From NCBI GenBank assembly GCA_965652145.1, contig CBFGTV010000007.1, positions 12,359-76,358 on the forward strand: a stretch of DNA of 64,000 nt, in the 5' to 3' direction. The notes beneath the pieces were generated by a model, which ran no database searches, was not told the DNA's origin, and saw nothing but the letters and a program-made list of their open reading frames with translations. This document shows positions 24,114 through 32,841 of this stretch, one piece after another (the first letter of the stretch is position 1; the number at the start of each line of letters is the position of its first letter). Origin of the DNA: CBFGTV01 sp965652145 (GTDB taxonomy: Bacteria > Bacillota > Clostridia > Peptostreptococcales > Natronincolaceae). The position numbers and the translations under genes are program-made.

Positions 24114-24180
24114 CTCGTATAATGTCGATAATATGGTTCGACAGTCTCTACAGAATAACCGTAAATTATTCTACTATGGG
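24114..24180 (+). promoter_or_regulatory. Guanine aptamer of a tandem guanine-PRPP riboswitch
   Basis: P1 CTCGTA with TATGGG, TATAATG, L2 ATATGG, J2/3 AGTCTCTAC, L3 CCGTAAAT, and TACTATG with the guanine-type cytosine. It is separated by only six bases from a second aptamer of the ykkC class, and no terminator of its own lies between. Confidence 0.92.
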
Positions 24181-24186
24181 TGAAAG

Positions 24187-24282
24187 TGTACCTAGGGTTC
24201 CAGACCTCATTGCTGCTAGTGGTTTGGTCCGAGCGGTACAGGCATTTTAAATGCTACACCGAGGGGATAAAAGCCCGGACGG
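24187..24282 (+). promoter_or_regulatory. PRPP (ykkC subtype 2b) aptamer of the tandem riboswitch
   Basis: The ykkC core is clear: P1 TGTACC / GGTACA (24187-24192, 24235-24240), CTAGGGTTCC, P2 CCAGACC / GGTTTGG, GGTCCGAGCGG, the GCATT/AATGC hairpin, then ACACCGAGGGGATAAAAGC. The gene context (purine salvage and de novo synthesis) and the tandem with a guanine aptamer identify the PRPP subtype rather than guanidine or ppGpp. That identification leans on published tandem guanine-PRPP arrays. Confidence 0.85.
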
Positions 24283-24330
24283 ATAGGTTTCACTTATATA
24301 AAGGGTGCCTATCCATCCGGGCTTTATTTT
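24270..24330 (+). terminator. Shared terminator of the tandem riboswitch
   Basis: A long stem (24270-24287 with 24308-24325, one C-A mismatch) followed by TTTATTTT. Its left arm GCCCGG is part of the PRPP aptamer's 3' end, so ligand binding there would prevent the terminator. Confidence 0.85.
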
Positions 24331-24357
24331 ATAAATTTAAACAAAGGAGGATGTTTT

Positions 24358-25704
24358 GTGGCTCAGGAAAAATCACTTTCAGGCTTAGATTCATATTTTA
24401 AGCTATCAGAAAACAAAACAGATGTAAAAACAGAAATTATTGCAGGTATTACAACATTTATTACTATGGCCTACATTTTATTTGTTCATCCAGAGATGCT
24501 GGCTTTGACAGGAATGGATTTTAATGCGGTATTTATGGCCACCTGTATTTCAGCTGCAATTGGTACATTAGTTATGGGGCTCTATGCCAATTTACCCTTT
24601 GCCCAGGCACCAGGAATGGGATTAAACGCCTTTTTCACCTTCGGTGTGGTAATAGGTATGGGCTATAGCTGGGAGCAAGCCCTAGCAGCAATTTTTATTT
24701 CAGGAATCTTATTTATTATTTTAACAGTAACCGGAGCCAGAGAGGCGATTGTAGAAGCAATTCCTAATTCCTTAAAGCATGCCATTGGCGGCGGTATCGG
24801 ATTGTTTATTGCACTAATCGGATTTAAAAATGCAGGTATTGTTGTTTCCAGCGAAGCCACCCTTGTGGAACTGGCCCGTTTTCAAGAGCCAGCAGTAATT
24901 CTGGCAGTAATCGGATTAATTCTTACTGGTATTTTAATGGCCAAGGGTGTTAAGGGGGCAATGCTGATCGGAATCATTGTCACAACCATTATTGGAATCC
25001 CCATGGGTGTAACTAATACCCAGCTATCCAAGTTTTCCTTAGATATTACCCCAACCCTCTTTAAAATGGATTTTCCAGGTCTGTTAAAAATAGGTGAAGC
25101 TGGAGTTGTAGGGGCCCTAACCAGTGTTGCGACAGTGGTAATTTCCTTCAGTCTTGTCGATATGTTTGACACCATTGGTACCCTCATTGGAACAGGTCAA
25201 AAAGCGGGTATGCTTGATGAAAAGGGTAAGCTTCCCAATATGGATAAGGCCCTCTTGGCCGATGCCATTGCAACAACTGCCGGAGCTATACTGGGTACTT
25301 CAACCGTCACTACCTTTGTAGAATCTGCAGCCGGTGTTTCAGAAGGGGGAAAAACAGGCCTTACATCTGTTACCACAGGAATCTTGTTTATTTTAGCCAT
25401 CTTTGCAGCACCCTTGGCCCTGGTGGTGCCCAGTGCCGCCACAGCGCCTGCCTTGATTATTGTAGGGGTATTGATGATGGGAGCTGTTACCAAAATAAAC
25501 TTTGATGATTTTACAGAGGCCATGCCTGCCTTCTTTACCATTGCCATGATGCCCTTTACCTACAGTATAGCCAACGGTATTGCCTTCGGAATCATTTTCT
25601 ATTGCCTGACTAAAACCTTTACAGGCAAACTAAAAGAAGTGCATCCAACCCTGTTTATTCTGTCAATTCTCTTTGTGCTAAGATTCACCATATTACCCCA
25701 TTAA
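24358..25704 (+). CDS. NCS2-family guanine/hypoxanthine permease (PbuG/AzgA-like)
   Basis: A 448-residue polytopic membrane protein of the AzgA-type NCS2 group: TFITMAYILFVHP, AQAPGMGLNAFFTF, the conserved SLVDMFDTIGTLIGTG, then the NDEDK-like GTSTVTTFVESAAGVSEGGKTGL region, and a TGI...F..P run. It imports guanine and hypoxanthine by proton symport. It begins with GTG, seven bases after GGAGG; an ATG at 24351 is out of frame. Expression is under the tandem guanine-PRPP riboswitch, fitting a salvage transporter. A hairpin follows before purK. Confidence 0.93.
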   Translation: MAQEKSLSGLDSYFKLSENKTDVKTEIIAGITTFITMAYILFVHPEMLALTGMDFNAVFMATCISAAIGTLVMGLYANLPFAQAPGMGLNAFFTFGVVIGMGYSWEQALAAIFISGILFIILTVTGAREAIVEAIPNSLKHAIGGGIGLFIALIGFKNAGIVVSSEATLVELARFQEPAVILAVIGLILTGILMAKGVKGAMLIGIIVTTIIGIPMGVTNTQLSKFSLDITPTLFKMDFPGLLKIGEAGVVGALTSVATVVISFSLVDMFDTIGTLIGTGQKAGMLDEKGKLPNMDKALLADAIATTAGAILGTSTVTTFVESAAGVSEGGKTGLTSVTTGILFILAIFAAPLALVVPSAATAPALIIVGVLMMGAVTKINFDDFTEAMPAFFTIAMMPFTYSIANGIAFGIIFYCLTKTFTGKLKEVHPTLFILSILFVLRFTILPH

Positions 25705-25720
25705 TCAGTACAAACTTCAT

Positions 25721-25752
25721 AAAGCAGCTAAGATTTTCTTAGCTGCTTTTCT
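25721..25752 (+). terminator. Hairpin between the permease and purK
   Basis: Thirteen perfect base pairs (25721-25733 with 25737-25749), three-base loop, and a short T run. It should lower expression of the pur genes relative to the permease; no separate strong promoter is visible before purK. Confidence 0.8.
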
Positions 25753-25799
25753 TAACCTGAGTTTATTGAAAATTGAAGCAATGGGAGGAAAACAGCTAG

Positions 25800-26972
25800 A
25801 TGAATTGTAATGATCAACCAAAAACCATAGGAATCATTGGGGGAGGCCAGCTGGGAAAAATGTTAATCCTTGAGGGAAAAAAGATGGGAATAACATTTGT
25901 TGTATTGGACCCCGATGGGGATTGCCCTGGGGCCTCCCTTGCTGATCAATTTATACAGGCAGACTATTATGATGCAGAAGGACTTAAGCGGCTGGCTGAA
26001 AATAGTGATATTATTACTTACGAATTCGAGCACATAGACGGTGAAATGCTGGAAAAGCTGGCAGAGGAAGGACACATCATCCTACCCAAACCCGGTACCC
26101 TAATCCTTATACAGGACAAATTAAAGCAAAAGAATTTTTTAAAAGGCCATGGTATTCCGGTAGGGGCCTTTCAGGAGATTAATGCTGTAGAGGATTTAAA
26201 GGAGATTGTCGGAAAATGGGGCCTTCCGCTGCTACTAAAAAAGCGAAGAGGCGGCTATGACGGAAGGGGAAACCTTCTGCTCCATAGGGAAATCTCCATT
26301 GAAACAGCCTATCAATTGATGGGAGCTGGCCGGGATTCCCTTATGGCAGAGAAATATGTTCCCTTTGTCAAAGAGATTTCAGCCATTGCAGCCAGGGGAT
26401 GGGACGGAGAAATCAAGGTGTTTCCCCTGGCAGAAAATATTCATAAAGACAATATATTACATGAAACCCTGGTACCGGCTGAAATTTCCCCCTGCACCCA
26501 GGAGCAGGCCCAAAAAATTGTCAGGGAGGTCATGAAGCATTTTGATGGGGCTGGGCTCTTTTGTATAGAGATGTTTGTGCTGGCCGATGGGAAAATTTTG
26601 GTCAATGAAATTGCGCCCCGAACCCATAATTCAGGGCACTTTACCATTGAGGCCTGTCGAACCTCCCAATTTCAGCAGCAGCTTCGGGCCCTATTGGCCC
26701 TGCCCCTGGGTGATACGAAGCTGATTAGTCCCTGTGTCATGTTAAACCTGCTGGGGGCCCAAAAATATCATGGGCAGGGTAGTGTAACAGGCCTTAAAGA
26801 AGCCCTCAGGCTTCCAGGGGTGTATCTGCATTATTACGGCAAAAAAGAAACAAGACCCCAAAGAAAGATGGGCCATATCAATATTTTGGCCGATACCCTG
26901 GAAGAAGCTAGATCCCTTGCAGAAGGGTTAAAATCAACGGTTAAGATAACAGGAGCCATTAAGGAGGAATAG
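25800..26972 (+). CDS. purK: N5-carboxyaminoimidazole ribonucleotide synthetase
   Basis: The 390-residue ATP-grasp enzyme converts AIR, bicarbonate and ATP to N5-CAIR. Signatures: IGIIGGGQLGKML at the N terminus, KKRRGGYDGRGN, EKYVPFVKEISA, and NEIAPRTHNSGHFTIEAC. Length is normal. The ATG follows GGGAGG. purE starts two bases after its stop, so the two halves of the PurK-PurE carboxylation step are coupled. First gene of the purKECSQLFMNHD run. Confidence 0.97.
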   Translation: MNCNDQPKTIGIIGGGQLGKMLILEGKKMGITFVVLDPDGDCPGASLADQFIQADYYDAEGLKRLAENSDIITYEFEHIDGEMLEKLAEEGHIILPKPGTLILIQDKLKQKNFLKGHGIPVGAFQEINAVEDLKEIVGKWGLPLLLKKRRGGYDGRGNLLLHREISIETAYQLMGAGRDSLMAEKYVPFVKEISAIAARGWDGEIKVFPLAENIHKDNILHETLVPAEISPCTQEQAQKIVREVMKHFDGAGLFCIEMFVLADGKILVNEIAPRTHNSGHFTIEACRTSQFQQQLRALLALPLGDTKLISPCVMLNLLGAQKYHGQGSVTGLKEALRLPGVYLHYYGKKETRPQRKMGHINILADTLEEARSLAEGLKSTVKITGAIKEE

Positions 26973-26973
26973 T

Positions 26974-27498
26974 ATGAAGCCAGTGGTTGGAATTATTATG
27001 GGAAGTGATTCAGATTTACCGGTTATGAAGGAAGCCTGTGGGCTGCTGGAAGCCCTTGAAGTACCCTTTGAATGCCGAATCATTTCGGCCCATAGAACAC
27101 CGGAGGCCCTCTATCAATATGCCCGGGAAGCAGATCAGAGGGGAATCAAGGTCATTATTGCCGGGGCCGGAGGGGCCGCCCACCTGCCTGGTATGACCGC
27201 CTCACTAACCCCCCTGCCGGTGATCGGTGTCCCCGTCAAGGGCAGACAGCTTGATGGATTAGATTCTCTCTATTCTATCGTCCAAATGCCCCCGGGCATA
27301 CCGGTGGCCACAGTGGCCATTAATGGAGCAAAAAATGCGGGAATTCTGGCAGCTCAAATATTAGCTGTTGAGGATTTTGAATTAAAGAAAAGACTCATTG
27401 CCTATCGGAAGGGGCTTCGGGAAATGGTAGAAGACAAGGCTGACAAATTAACCAGCCAGGGCTATCAACAATACCTGGAGCACATGACAAGGGCTTAA
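26974..27498 (+). CDS. purE: N5-carboxyaminoimidazole ribonucleotide mutase (class I PurE)
   Basis: The 174-residue protein shows GSDSDLPVMKEA with the substrate-binding SDSD, the catalytic histidine in ISAHRTPE, and GAGGAAHLPGM. It moves the carboxyl of N5-CAIR to give CAIR. The presence of purK next door confirms the class I, two-step route. GGAGG precedes the ATG. Confidence 0.97.
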   Translation: MKPVVGIIMGSDSDLPVMKEACGLLEALEVPFECRIISAHRTPEALYQYAREADQRGIKVIIAGAGGAAHLPGMTASLTPLPVIGVPVKGRQLDGLDSLYSIVQMPPGIPVATVAINGAKNAGILAAQILAVEDFELKKRLIAYRKGLREMVEDKADKLTSQGYQQYLEHMTRA

Positions 27499-27524
27499 TG
27501 AAGTAGAAATAGGGGAGGTTTATC

Positions 27525-28238
27525 ATGATGGAACTGGAAAAACAAGAAATGCTCTATGAAGGTAAGGCTAAAAAGGTCTTTAAAACCAATTATCCTGACC
27601 AATTGATTGTTTCCTATAAGGATGATGCCACTGCCTTTAATGGTGAAAAAAAGGGCACCATCGTCGATAAGGGCAGAGTAAACAATCAAATGTCGGCTAT
27701 TCTATTCAAGGAACTGACAGCGGCAGGTATTGAAAATCATTTTATTGCCCTGTTAAACCAGCGGGAAATGGCTGTAAGGGCAGTGGAAATCGTCCCTCTG
27801 GAGGTAATTGTTCGTAATATTACCGCCGGCTCCATGGCCAAGCGTCTAGGCCTTAAGGAAGGTGAAAAGCTGACAAAACCAGTGCTGGAGCTTTGTTATA
27901 AAAATGATGACCTGGGTGATCCCCTAATTAACGACGACCATGCCCTGGCCCTGGGACTGGCCACAGGGGAGGAAATTGCAGAAATAAGGGAAACGGCCTT
28001 AAAAATAAATGATTTTCTGGGGCATTTTTTCCGCTCTAGGGGGTTGATTCTGGTGGACTTCAAATTAGAATTTGGTCGCTATCAGAATCGGATTATCCTG
28101 GCAGATGAAATTTCTCCCGACACCTGCAGGCTATGGGATTCCCATACCAGTGAAAAGCTGGACAAGGATCGTTTCAGAAGGGATTTAGGGGCCGTAGAGG
28201 AGGCCTACCAAGAGGTATTGCGTCGACTAAATCAGTAG
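27525..28238 (+). CDS. purC: SAICAR synthetase
   Basis: The 237-residue enzyme joins CAIR and aspartate with ATP to form SAICAR. Seen: LYEGKAKKVF at the N terminus, DDATAFNG, the pair EVIVRNITAGS, and LVDFKLEFGR followed by LADEISPDTCRLWD. Standard bacterial length. GGGGAGG lies six bases before the first of two adjacent ATGs. Confidence 0.97.
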   Translation: MMELEKQEMLYEGKAKKVFKTNYPDQLIVSYKDDATAFNGEKKGTIVDKGRVNNQMSAILFKELTAAGIENHFIALLNQREMAVRAVEIVPLEVIVRNITAGSMAKRLGLKEGEKLTKPVLELCYKNDDLGDPLINDDHALALGLATGEEIAEIRETALKINDFLGHFFRSRGLILVDFKLEFGRYQNRIILADEISPDTCRLWDSHTSEKLDKDRFRRDLGAVEEAYQEVLRRLNQ

Positions 28239-28250
28239 GAGGAATGGAAA

Positions 28251-28490
28251 ATGAAGGCAAAGGTGTACGTTACATTGAAAAAAAGCATTGCTGACCCCCA
28301 GGGCACAGCCATTCAAGGGGCCCTTAGCAAGATGGGCTATGGTAATGTGGAAGAGGTCAGAATCGGTAAGCTGATTGAATTAAACCTGAAGGGCCTTTCA
28401 AAGGAAGAGGCCCAGATACAGGTGAGGGAAATGTGTGAAAAACTGTTGGCTAACACGGTAATAGAAGCTTATCAAATTGAGCTGGAATAA
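28251..28490 (+). CDS. purS: Phosphoribosylformylglycinamidine synthase subunit PurS
   Basis: The 79-residue protein has the family pattern KVYVTLKKSIADPQG, GYGNVEEVRIGK and ANTVIEAYQIEL. PurS is the small scaffold that holds PurQ and PurL together in the three-part FGAM synthase of Gram-positive bacteria. It is followed after 64 bases by purQ, as expected. Confidence 0.97.
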   Translation: MKAKVYVTLKKSIADPQGTAIQGALSKMGYGNVEEVRIGKLIELNLKGLSKEEAQIQVREMCEKLLANTVIEAYQIELE

Positions 28491-28554
28491 GGTTGCTGGC
28501 AGCTTTATAATGCATAAATTTTAACAATCCGTGCAGGAGGTAGGAGGCTAAAAG

Positions 28555-29235
28555 ATGAGATTTGGTATAATTGTTTTTCCAGGTTCCAACTGTGATATAG
28601 ATTGCTACCGGGCCCTAAAGGATGTCTTTGGCCAGGAGGTGGAATATATCTGGCACGATACAGCAGAATTGGGTCATTATGATTGCTTAATATTGCCGGG
28701 AGGCTTTTCCTATGGCGACTATTTAAGGTGCGGTGCTGTCGCGGGCTTCTCGAAGGTAATGGATACTGTTCGGCTTCATGCCCAGCAGGGAAAGCTGCTG
28801 GTGGGGATTTGCAACGGATTTCAAATATTAACGGAAATGGGTCTTTTGCCGGGGGCCTTGGTTAGAAATCAAAATCTAAAGTTTATATGCGATACAGTTA
28901 CCCTAAAGGTAGAAAACAATCAAACCCCCTTTACCAATGGCTATAGGGCCCACCAACTGATTCAAATTCCCATTGCCCATGGAGAAGGCAACTATGTGGC
29001 AGAGGAGGAAGTGCTTCAACAACTGGCGGACAACAATCAAATTGTGTTTACCTATGCTGAAAATCCAAATGGTTCCATGAACAATATTGCAGGAATTTGT
29101 AATCGGCAAGGCAATGTACTGGGAATGATGCCCCACCCCGAAAGGGCCTGTGAAGCCCTTCTGGGAAACGAAGACGGAAAGGGATTTTTTCAGTCCATTC
29201 TGAACTATTTAGAAGGAGGCTATAAAAATGAGTAA
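28555..29235 (+). CDS. purQ: Phosphoribosylformylglycinamidine synthase subunit PurQ (glutaminase)
   Basis: A class I glutamine amidotransferase of 226 residues: FPGSNCD, LPGGFSYGDYLRCGAVA, the nucleophile in GICNGFQIL, and the catalytic PHPERA. It supplies ammonia to PurL. Its last eight bases overlap the purL start, an arrangement that suggests translational coupling. Confidence 0.97.
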   Translation: MRFGIIVFPGSNCDIDCYRALKDVFGQEVEYIWHDTAELGHYDCLILPGGFSYGDYLRCGAVAGFSKVMDTVRLHAQQGKLLVGICNGFQILTEMGLLPGALVRNQNLKFICDTVTLKVENNQTPFTNGYRAHQLIQIPIAHGEGNYVAEEEVLQQLADNNQIVFTYAENPNGSMNNIAGICNRQGNVLGMMPHPERACEALLGNEDGKGFFQSILNYLEGGYKNE

Positions 29236-31435
29236 ACCCTATGAATTAGTGGGCTTAACCCAGGAAGAATATCAAAAAATCATCAATTTCCTAGGGCGTA
29301 CCCCCAATGAATTAGAGCTGAATATGTATGGTGTAATGTGGTCGGAGCATTGCAGCTATAAGCATTCAAGGGCCTTATTCAAGCATTTTCCCACCAGTGG
29401 CCCCAGGGTTTTACAGGGGCCCGGTGAAAATGCAGGAATTGTAGATATAGGTGACAATTTAGCCATTGCCATGAAAATTGAAAGCCATAACCACCCCTCT
29501 GCCATTGAGCCCTATCAGGGGGCGGCCACAGGGGTAGGGGGAATTATTCGAGATATATTTGCCATGGGGGCAAGGCCTATTGCCCTTTTGAATTCACTGC
29601 GGTTTGGAGACATTGAAAATAATCGGCGAGTGCAGTACCTATTAGACGGAGTGGTGGCGGGAATCGCAGGCTATGGTAACTGCATCGGTATTCCCACCGT
29701 CGGAGGGGAAGTGTATTTTAACCATTCCTATAATGGTAATCCCCTGGTCAATGCCATGTGTGTGGGAATCATCCAGCATGATCAAATTCATCGGGGCAAT
29801 GCCTCCGGGGTAGGCAACTCCGTAATGTATGTCGGGGCTGCCACCGGCCGTGACGGCATGGGGGGAGCCAGCTTTGCCTCTGTAGAGCTGACAGAGGAAT
29901 CAGAGGAAAAGAAATCTGCCGTTCAGGTGGGGGACCCCTTTATGGAGAAGCTACTGATGGAAGCCTGCCTTGAGCTGCTGAAAACTGATTATATTGTAGG
30001 CATTCAGGATTTAGGAGCAGCCGGCTTAGCCTCAGCCTGCTGCGAAACCGCCACCCGGGGGGAAGGCGGAATGGAAATTGATGTACTGAAGGTGCCCCGC
30101 CGGGAACGGGGAATGTTGCCCGTTGAGGTGATGATTTCTGAATCCCAGGAGAGGATGCTGTTGATCGTTAAGAAGGGAAAAGAGCCTGAGGTTCAAAAGA
30201 TTGTGGAGAAATGGGGCCTGCATGGTGTAATCATCGGGAAGGTAACCGATAACAACCGGCTTATTATTAAAGAGGGAGATCAGGTGGTAGGAGACATGCC
30301 GGCGGCCAGCCTGGATTCCTCGGGGGCTCCCAAATATGAGCAGGATTATGAGGTACCGGCCTATTTCTATGAAAAGCAGCATATTAACTTATCTACGATA
30401 ACAGAACCCCATGACTATAATCCTGTACTGCTAAAGCTTTTAACCTCCCCCAACCTGGCCAGCAGAGAGTGGATTTATCGGCAATATGACCACATGGTCA
30501 GAACCAATACCGTGGTGAAACCCGGTTCCGATGCAGCCGTGTTAAGAATCCCTGATACCAACAGGGGAATTGCCCTCACCACTGATTGTAACAGCCGTTA
30601 CTGCTATTTGAATCCAAGGGAAGGCAGTAAAATTGCTGTGGCAGAGGCTGCCAGAAACATTGTTGCCAGCGGAGGCAGACCCCTTGCCATTACCGATGGC
30701 TTAAACTTTGGTAATCCCGAGAGGGCAGATCGTTACTGGCAGTTTCGAGAAGGGGTTATGGGAATCAGCGAAGTCTGCCGGGAGCTGGATACCCCCGTTA
30801 TCAGCGGAAATGTCAGCTTCTATAACGAAACAGAGCAGGAGGCCATATACCCAACCCCCATTATCGGGATGGTTGGCGTCATTGAAGATGTAAGAAAGGC
30901 TTGTACAGCTGCATTCAAGGAAGCGGGGGACCTGGTGCTGATGCTGGGGGAAACCAGGGCTGAAATCGGTGGAAGTGAATATTTAGCTCAGATCCATGGA
31001 ATTGAAGGGGGGCGGATACCCCATTTAAATCTGGCCCTGGAAAAAAGGGTTCAGAATCTTTTGTTAGAAGCCATTGAGGCAGGGGTGGTGACCTCGGCCC
31101 ATGATATAAGTGATGGAGGGCTGGCGGTGGCCCTGGCAGAAGCTGCCATGGGCCATGGGCTGGGGGCAGAAATCAATATTGTCACAGTCCTTAGAAGAGA
31201 TGAAGCGCTGTTTTCCGAAAGTCAGTCTCGATTTGTCATAACCATCAAGACCCAAGACCTGAAGAAACTGGAGGAGAAGCTAAGGGATCATCAAATTCCT
31301 TATCAGCTGCTGGGCAGCGTTAAAGGTGAGCATTTAAAAATTACCATTAATCATGAAGAAGTGGTGAATTTGCCGGTTAAAGAAATGGAGCAGGCTTGGA
31401 GAGGGGCTTTGCAATGTATCATGGAAACCAATTAG
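29228..31435 (+). CDS. purL: Phosphoribosylformylglycinamidine synthase subunit PurL
   Basis: The 735-residue small-type PurL makes FGAM from FGAR with ATP and ammonia from PurQ. Visible: MWSEHCSYKHSR, ESHNHPSAIEPYQGAATGVGG, the duplicated PurM-like folds and AHDISDGGLAVALAEA. Length is as expected for organisms with separate PurS and PurQ. The ATG lies within the end of purQ with GGAGG upstream. Its end overlaps the beginning of purF. Confidence 0.98.
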   Translation: MSKPYELVGLTQEEYQKIINFLGRTPNELELNMYGVMWSEHCSYKHSRALFKHFPTSGPRVLQGPGENAGIVDIGDNLAIAMKIESHNHPSAIEPYQGAATGVGGIIRDIFAMGARPIALLNSLRFGDIENNRRVQYLLDGVVAGIAGYGNCIGIPTVGGEVYFNHSYNGNPLVNAMCVGIIQHDQIHRGNASGVGNSVMYVGAATGRDGMGGASFASVELTEESEEKKSAVQVGDPFMEKLLMEACLELLKTDYIVGIQDLGAAGLASACCETATRGEGGMEIDVLKVPRRERGMLPVEVMISESQERMLLIVKKGKEPEVQKIVEKWGLHGVIIGKVTDNNRLIIKEGDQVVGDMPAASLDSSGAPKYEQDYEVPAYFYEKQHINLSTITEPHDYNPVLLKLLTSPNLASREWIYRQYDHMVRTNTVVKPGSDAAVLRIPDTNRGIALTTDCNSRYCYLNPREGSKIAVAEAARNIVASGGRPLAITDGLNFGNPERADRYWQFREGVMGISEVCRELDTPVISGNVSFYNETEQEAIYPTPIIGMVGVIEDVRKACTAAFKEAGDLVLMLGETRAEIGGSEYLAQIHGIEGGRIPHLNLALEKRVQNLLLEAIEAGVVTSAHDISDGGLAVALAEAAMGHGLGAEINIVTVLRRDEALFSESQSRFVITIKTQDLKKLEEKLRDHQIPYQLLGSVKGEHLKITINHEEVVNLPVKEMEQAWRGALQCIMETN

Positions 31436-32841
31436 ACAAATTAAAAGAGGAATGTGGCGTGGTGGGAATCTATCACAGTCGTAAGGATAACATCTCTAAA
31501 ATGATCTATTATGGATTGTATGCCCTGCAGCACCGGGGGCAGGAAAGTGCGGGAATCGCCACCAATGACGGCCTCAGAACCCATTATCATAAGGCCATGG
31601 GTCTGGTGCCGGAGGTCTTTAACGATGACAGCTTTAATCGGCTGCCCGGGCATATAGGCATTGGCCATGTTCGCTATTCCACAACGGGGGAAAGCTACGT
31701 GGAAAATGCCCAGCCCCTGGTGGTACGTTATCGAGGCGGCAGTATTGCCCTGGCCCACAATGGTAATTTGGTCAATGCCTCCCTATTAAGAAGACGACTG
31801 GAGGACGACGGTGTGGTTTTCCAAACCTCCATTGACAGTGAGGTTTTGGTGAATCTGATTGCCCGTTACAGCAACGAAGGGATTCAATATGCCATTGAAC
31901 GAACCATGGAGCTGGTGAAGGGTGCCTATGCCCTGGTGGTAATGACCGAGGAGGGGCTAGTCGGGGTTCGAGACCCATTGGGCCTGAGGCCCCTCTGTAT
32001 TGGCAGACTGGAGGCTGGCTATGTATTGGCCTCTGAAAGCTGTGCCCTGGATATCCTCGGGGCAGAATTTATTCGAGATGTGGCCCCGGGGGAAATTGTG
32101 ACAATTAACGAAAAGGGTATGACCATCAAACAGCTTCAGACAGAAAGAAGGGCCTCTTGTATTTTTGAATATATCTATTTTGCCAGACCCGACAGCATAG
32201 TAGATGGGGTCAGCGTATATCAGGCCAGAAAAAATGCAGGAAGGGTATTGGCTAAGGAGCATCCGGCAGAGGTCGATGTGGTGGTGGCGGTACCTGACAC
32301 CTCGATTCCTTCGGCGGTTGGCTATGCTGAGGCGGCAGGAATTGACTATGGTGAGGGCTTGATCAAAAATCGGTATGTGGGGAGAACCTTTATCCAGCCA
32401 GAGCAATCCCTCAGGGAAATGGCCGTTAGATTAAAACTGAATCCCCTAAAGCAAAATGTGGTCGGAAAACGAATTGTCATGATTGACGATTCCATTGTAC
32501 GGGGTACCACCAGTAAACAGATTGTCAGCAGTCTAAGACGGGCCGGTGCCAAGGAGGTTCACGTTCGGGTCAGCTCGCCGCCGGTGGCCTATGGCTGCTA
32601 TTTCGGTATTGATACCCCTGATCGAAACCAACTGATAGGCGCCATTAAAACAGTAGAGCAAATAAGAAGAGCCATAGGGGCCGACAGCCTGGGCTTTATC
32701 AGCCTGCCAGGCTTAATTCAGGCTACTGGTCTTCCGGCAGCCCATTTTTGTACGGCATGCTTTAACGGTGATTATCCCCTGGAGGTACCAGCGGGAAAGC
32801 CAAGGCAGGTATTTGAAAGGTTAGAAGGGAGCGGGCACTAA
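31414..32841 (+). CDS. purF: Amidophosphoribosyltransferase (Fe-S type, with propeptide)
   Basis: The enzyme makes phosphoribosylamine from PRPP and glutamine, the first committed step. A short propeptide precedes the N-terminal nucleophile cysteine (KEECGVVGIY, Cys14). The PRPP site VVMIDDSIVRGTT (here IVMIDDSIVRGTT) is clear. Cysteines in RRASCIFEY, YGCYFG and HFCTACF match the [4Fe-4S] ligands of the Bacillus-type, oxygen-sensitive enzyme. The frame reaches back to a TTG at 31396, but GAGGGG is spaced for the ATG at 31414, inside the end of purL. It consumes PRPP, the ligand inferred for the upstream riboswitch. Confidence 0.97.
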   Translation: MYHGNQLDKLKEECGVVGIYHSRKDNISKMIYYGLYALQHRGQESAGIATNDGLRTHYHKAMGLVPEVFNDDSFNRLPGHIGIGHVRYSTTGESYVENAQPLVVRYRGGSIALAHNGNLVNASLLRRRLEDDGVVFQTSIDSEVLVNLIARYSNEGIQYAIERTMELVKGAYALVVMTEEGLVGVRDPLGLRPLCIGRLEAGYVLASESCALDILGAEFIRDVAPGEIVTINEKGMTIKQLQTERRASCIFEYIYFARPDSIVDGVSVYQARKNAGRVLAKEHPAEVDVVVAVPDTSIPSAVGYAEAAGIDYGEGLIKNRYVGRTFIQPEQSLREMAVRLKLNPLKQNVVGKRIVMIDDSIVRGTTSKQIVSSLRRAGAKEVHVRVSSPPVAYGCYFGIDTPDRNQLIGAIKTVEQIRRAIGADSLGFISLPGLIQATGLPAAHFCTACFNGDYPLEVPAGKPRQVFERLEGSGH

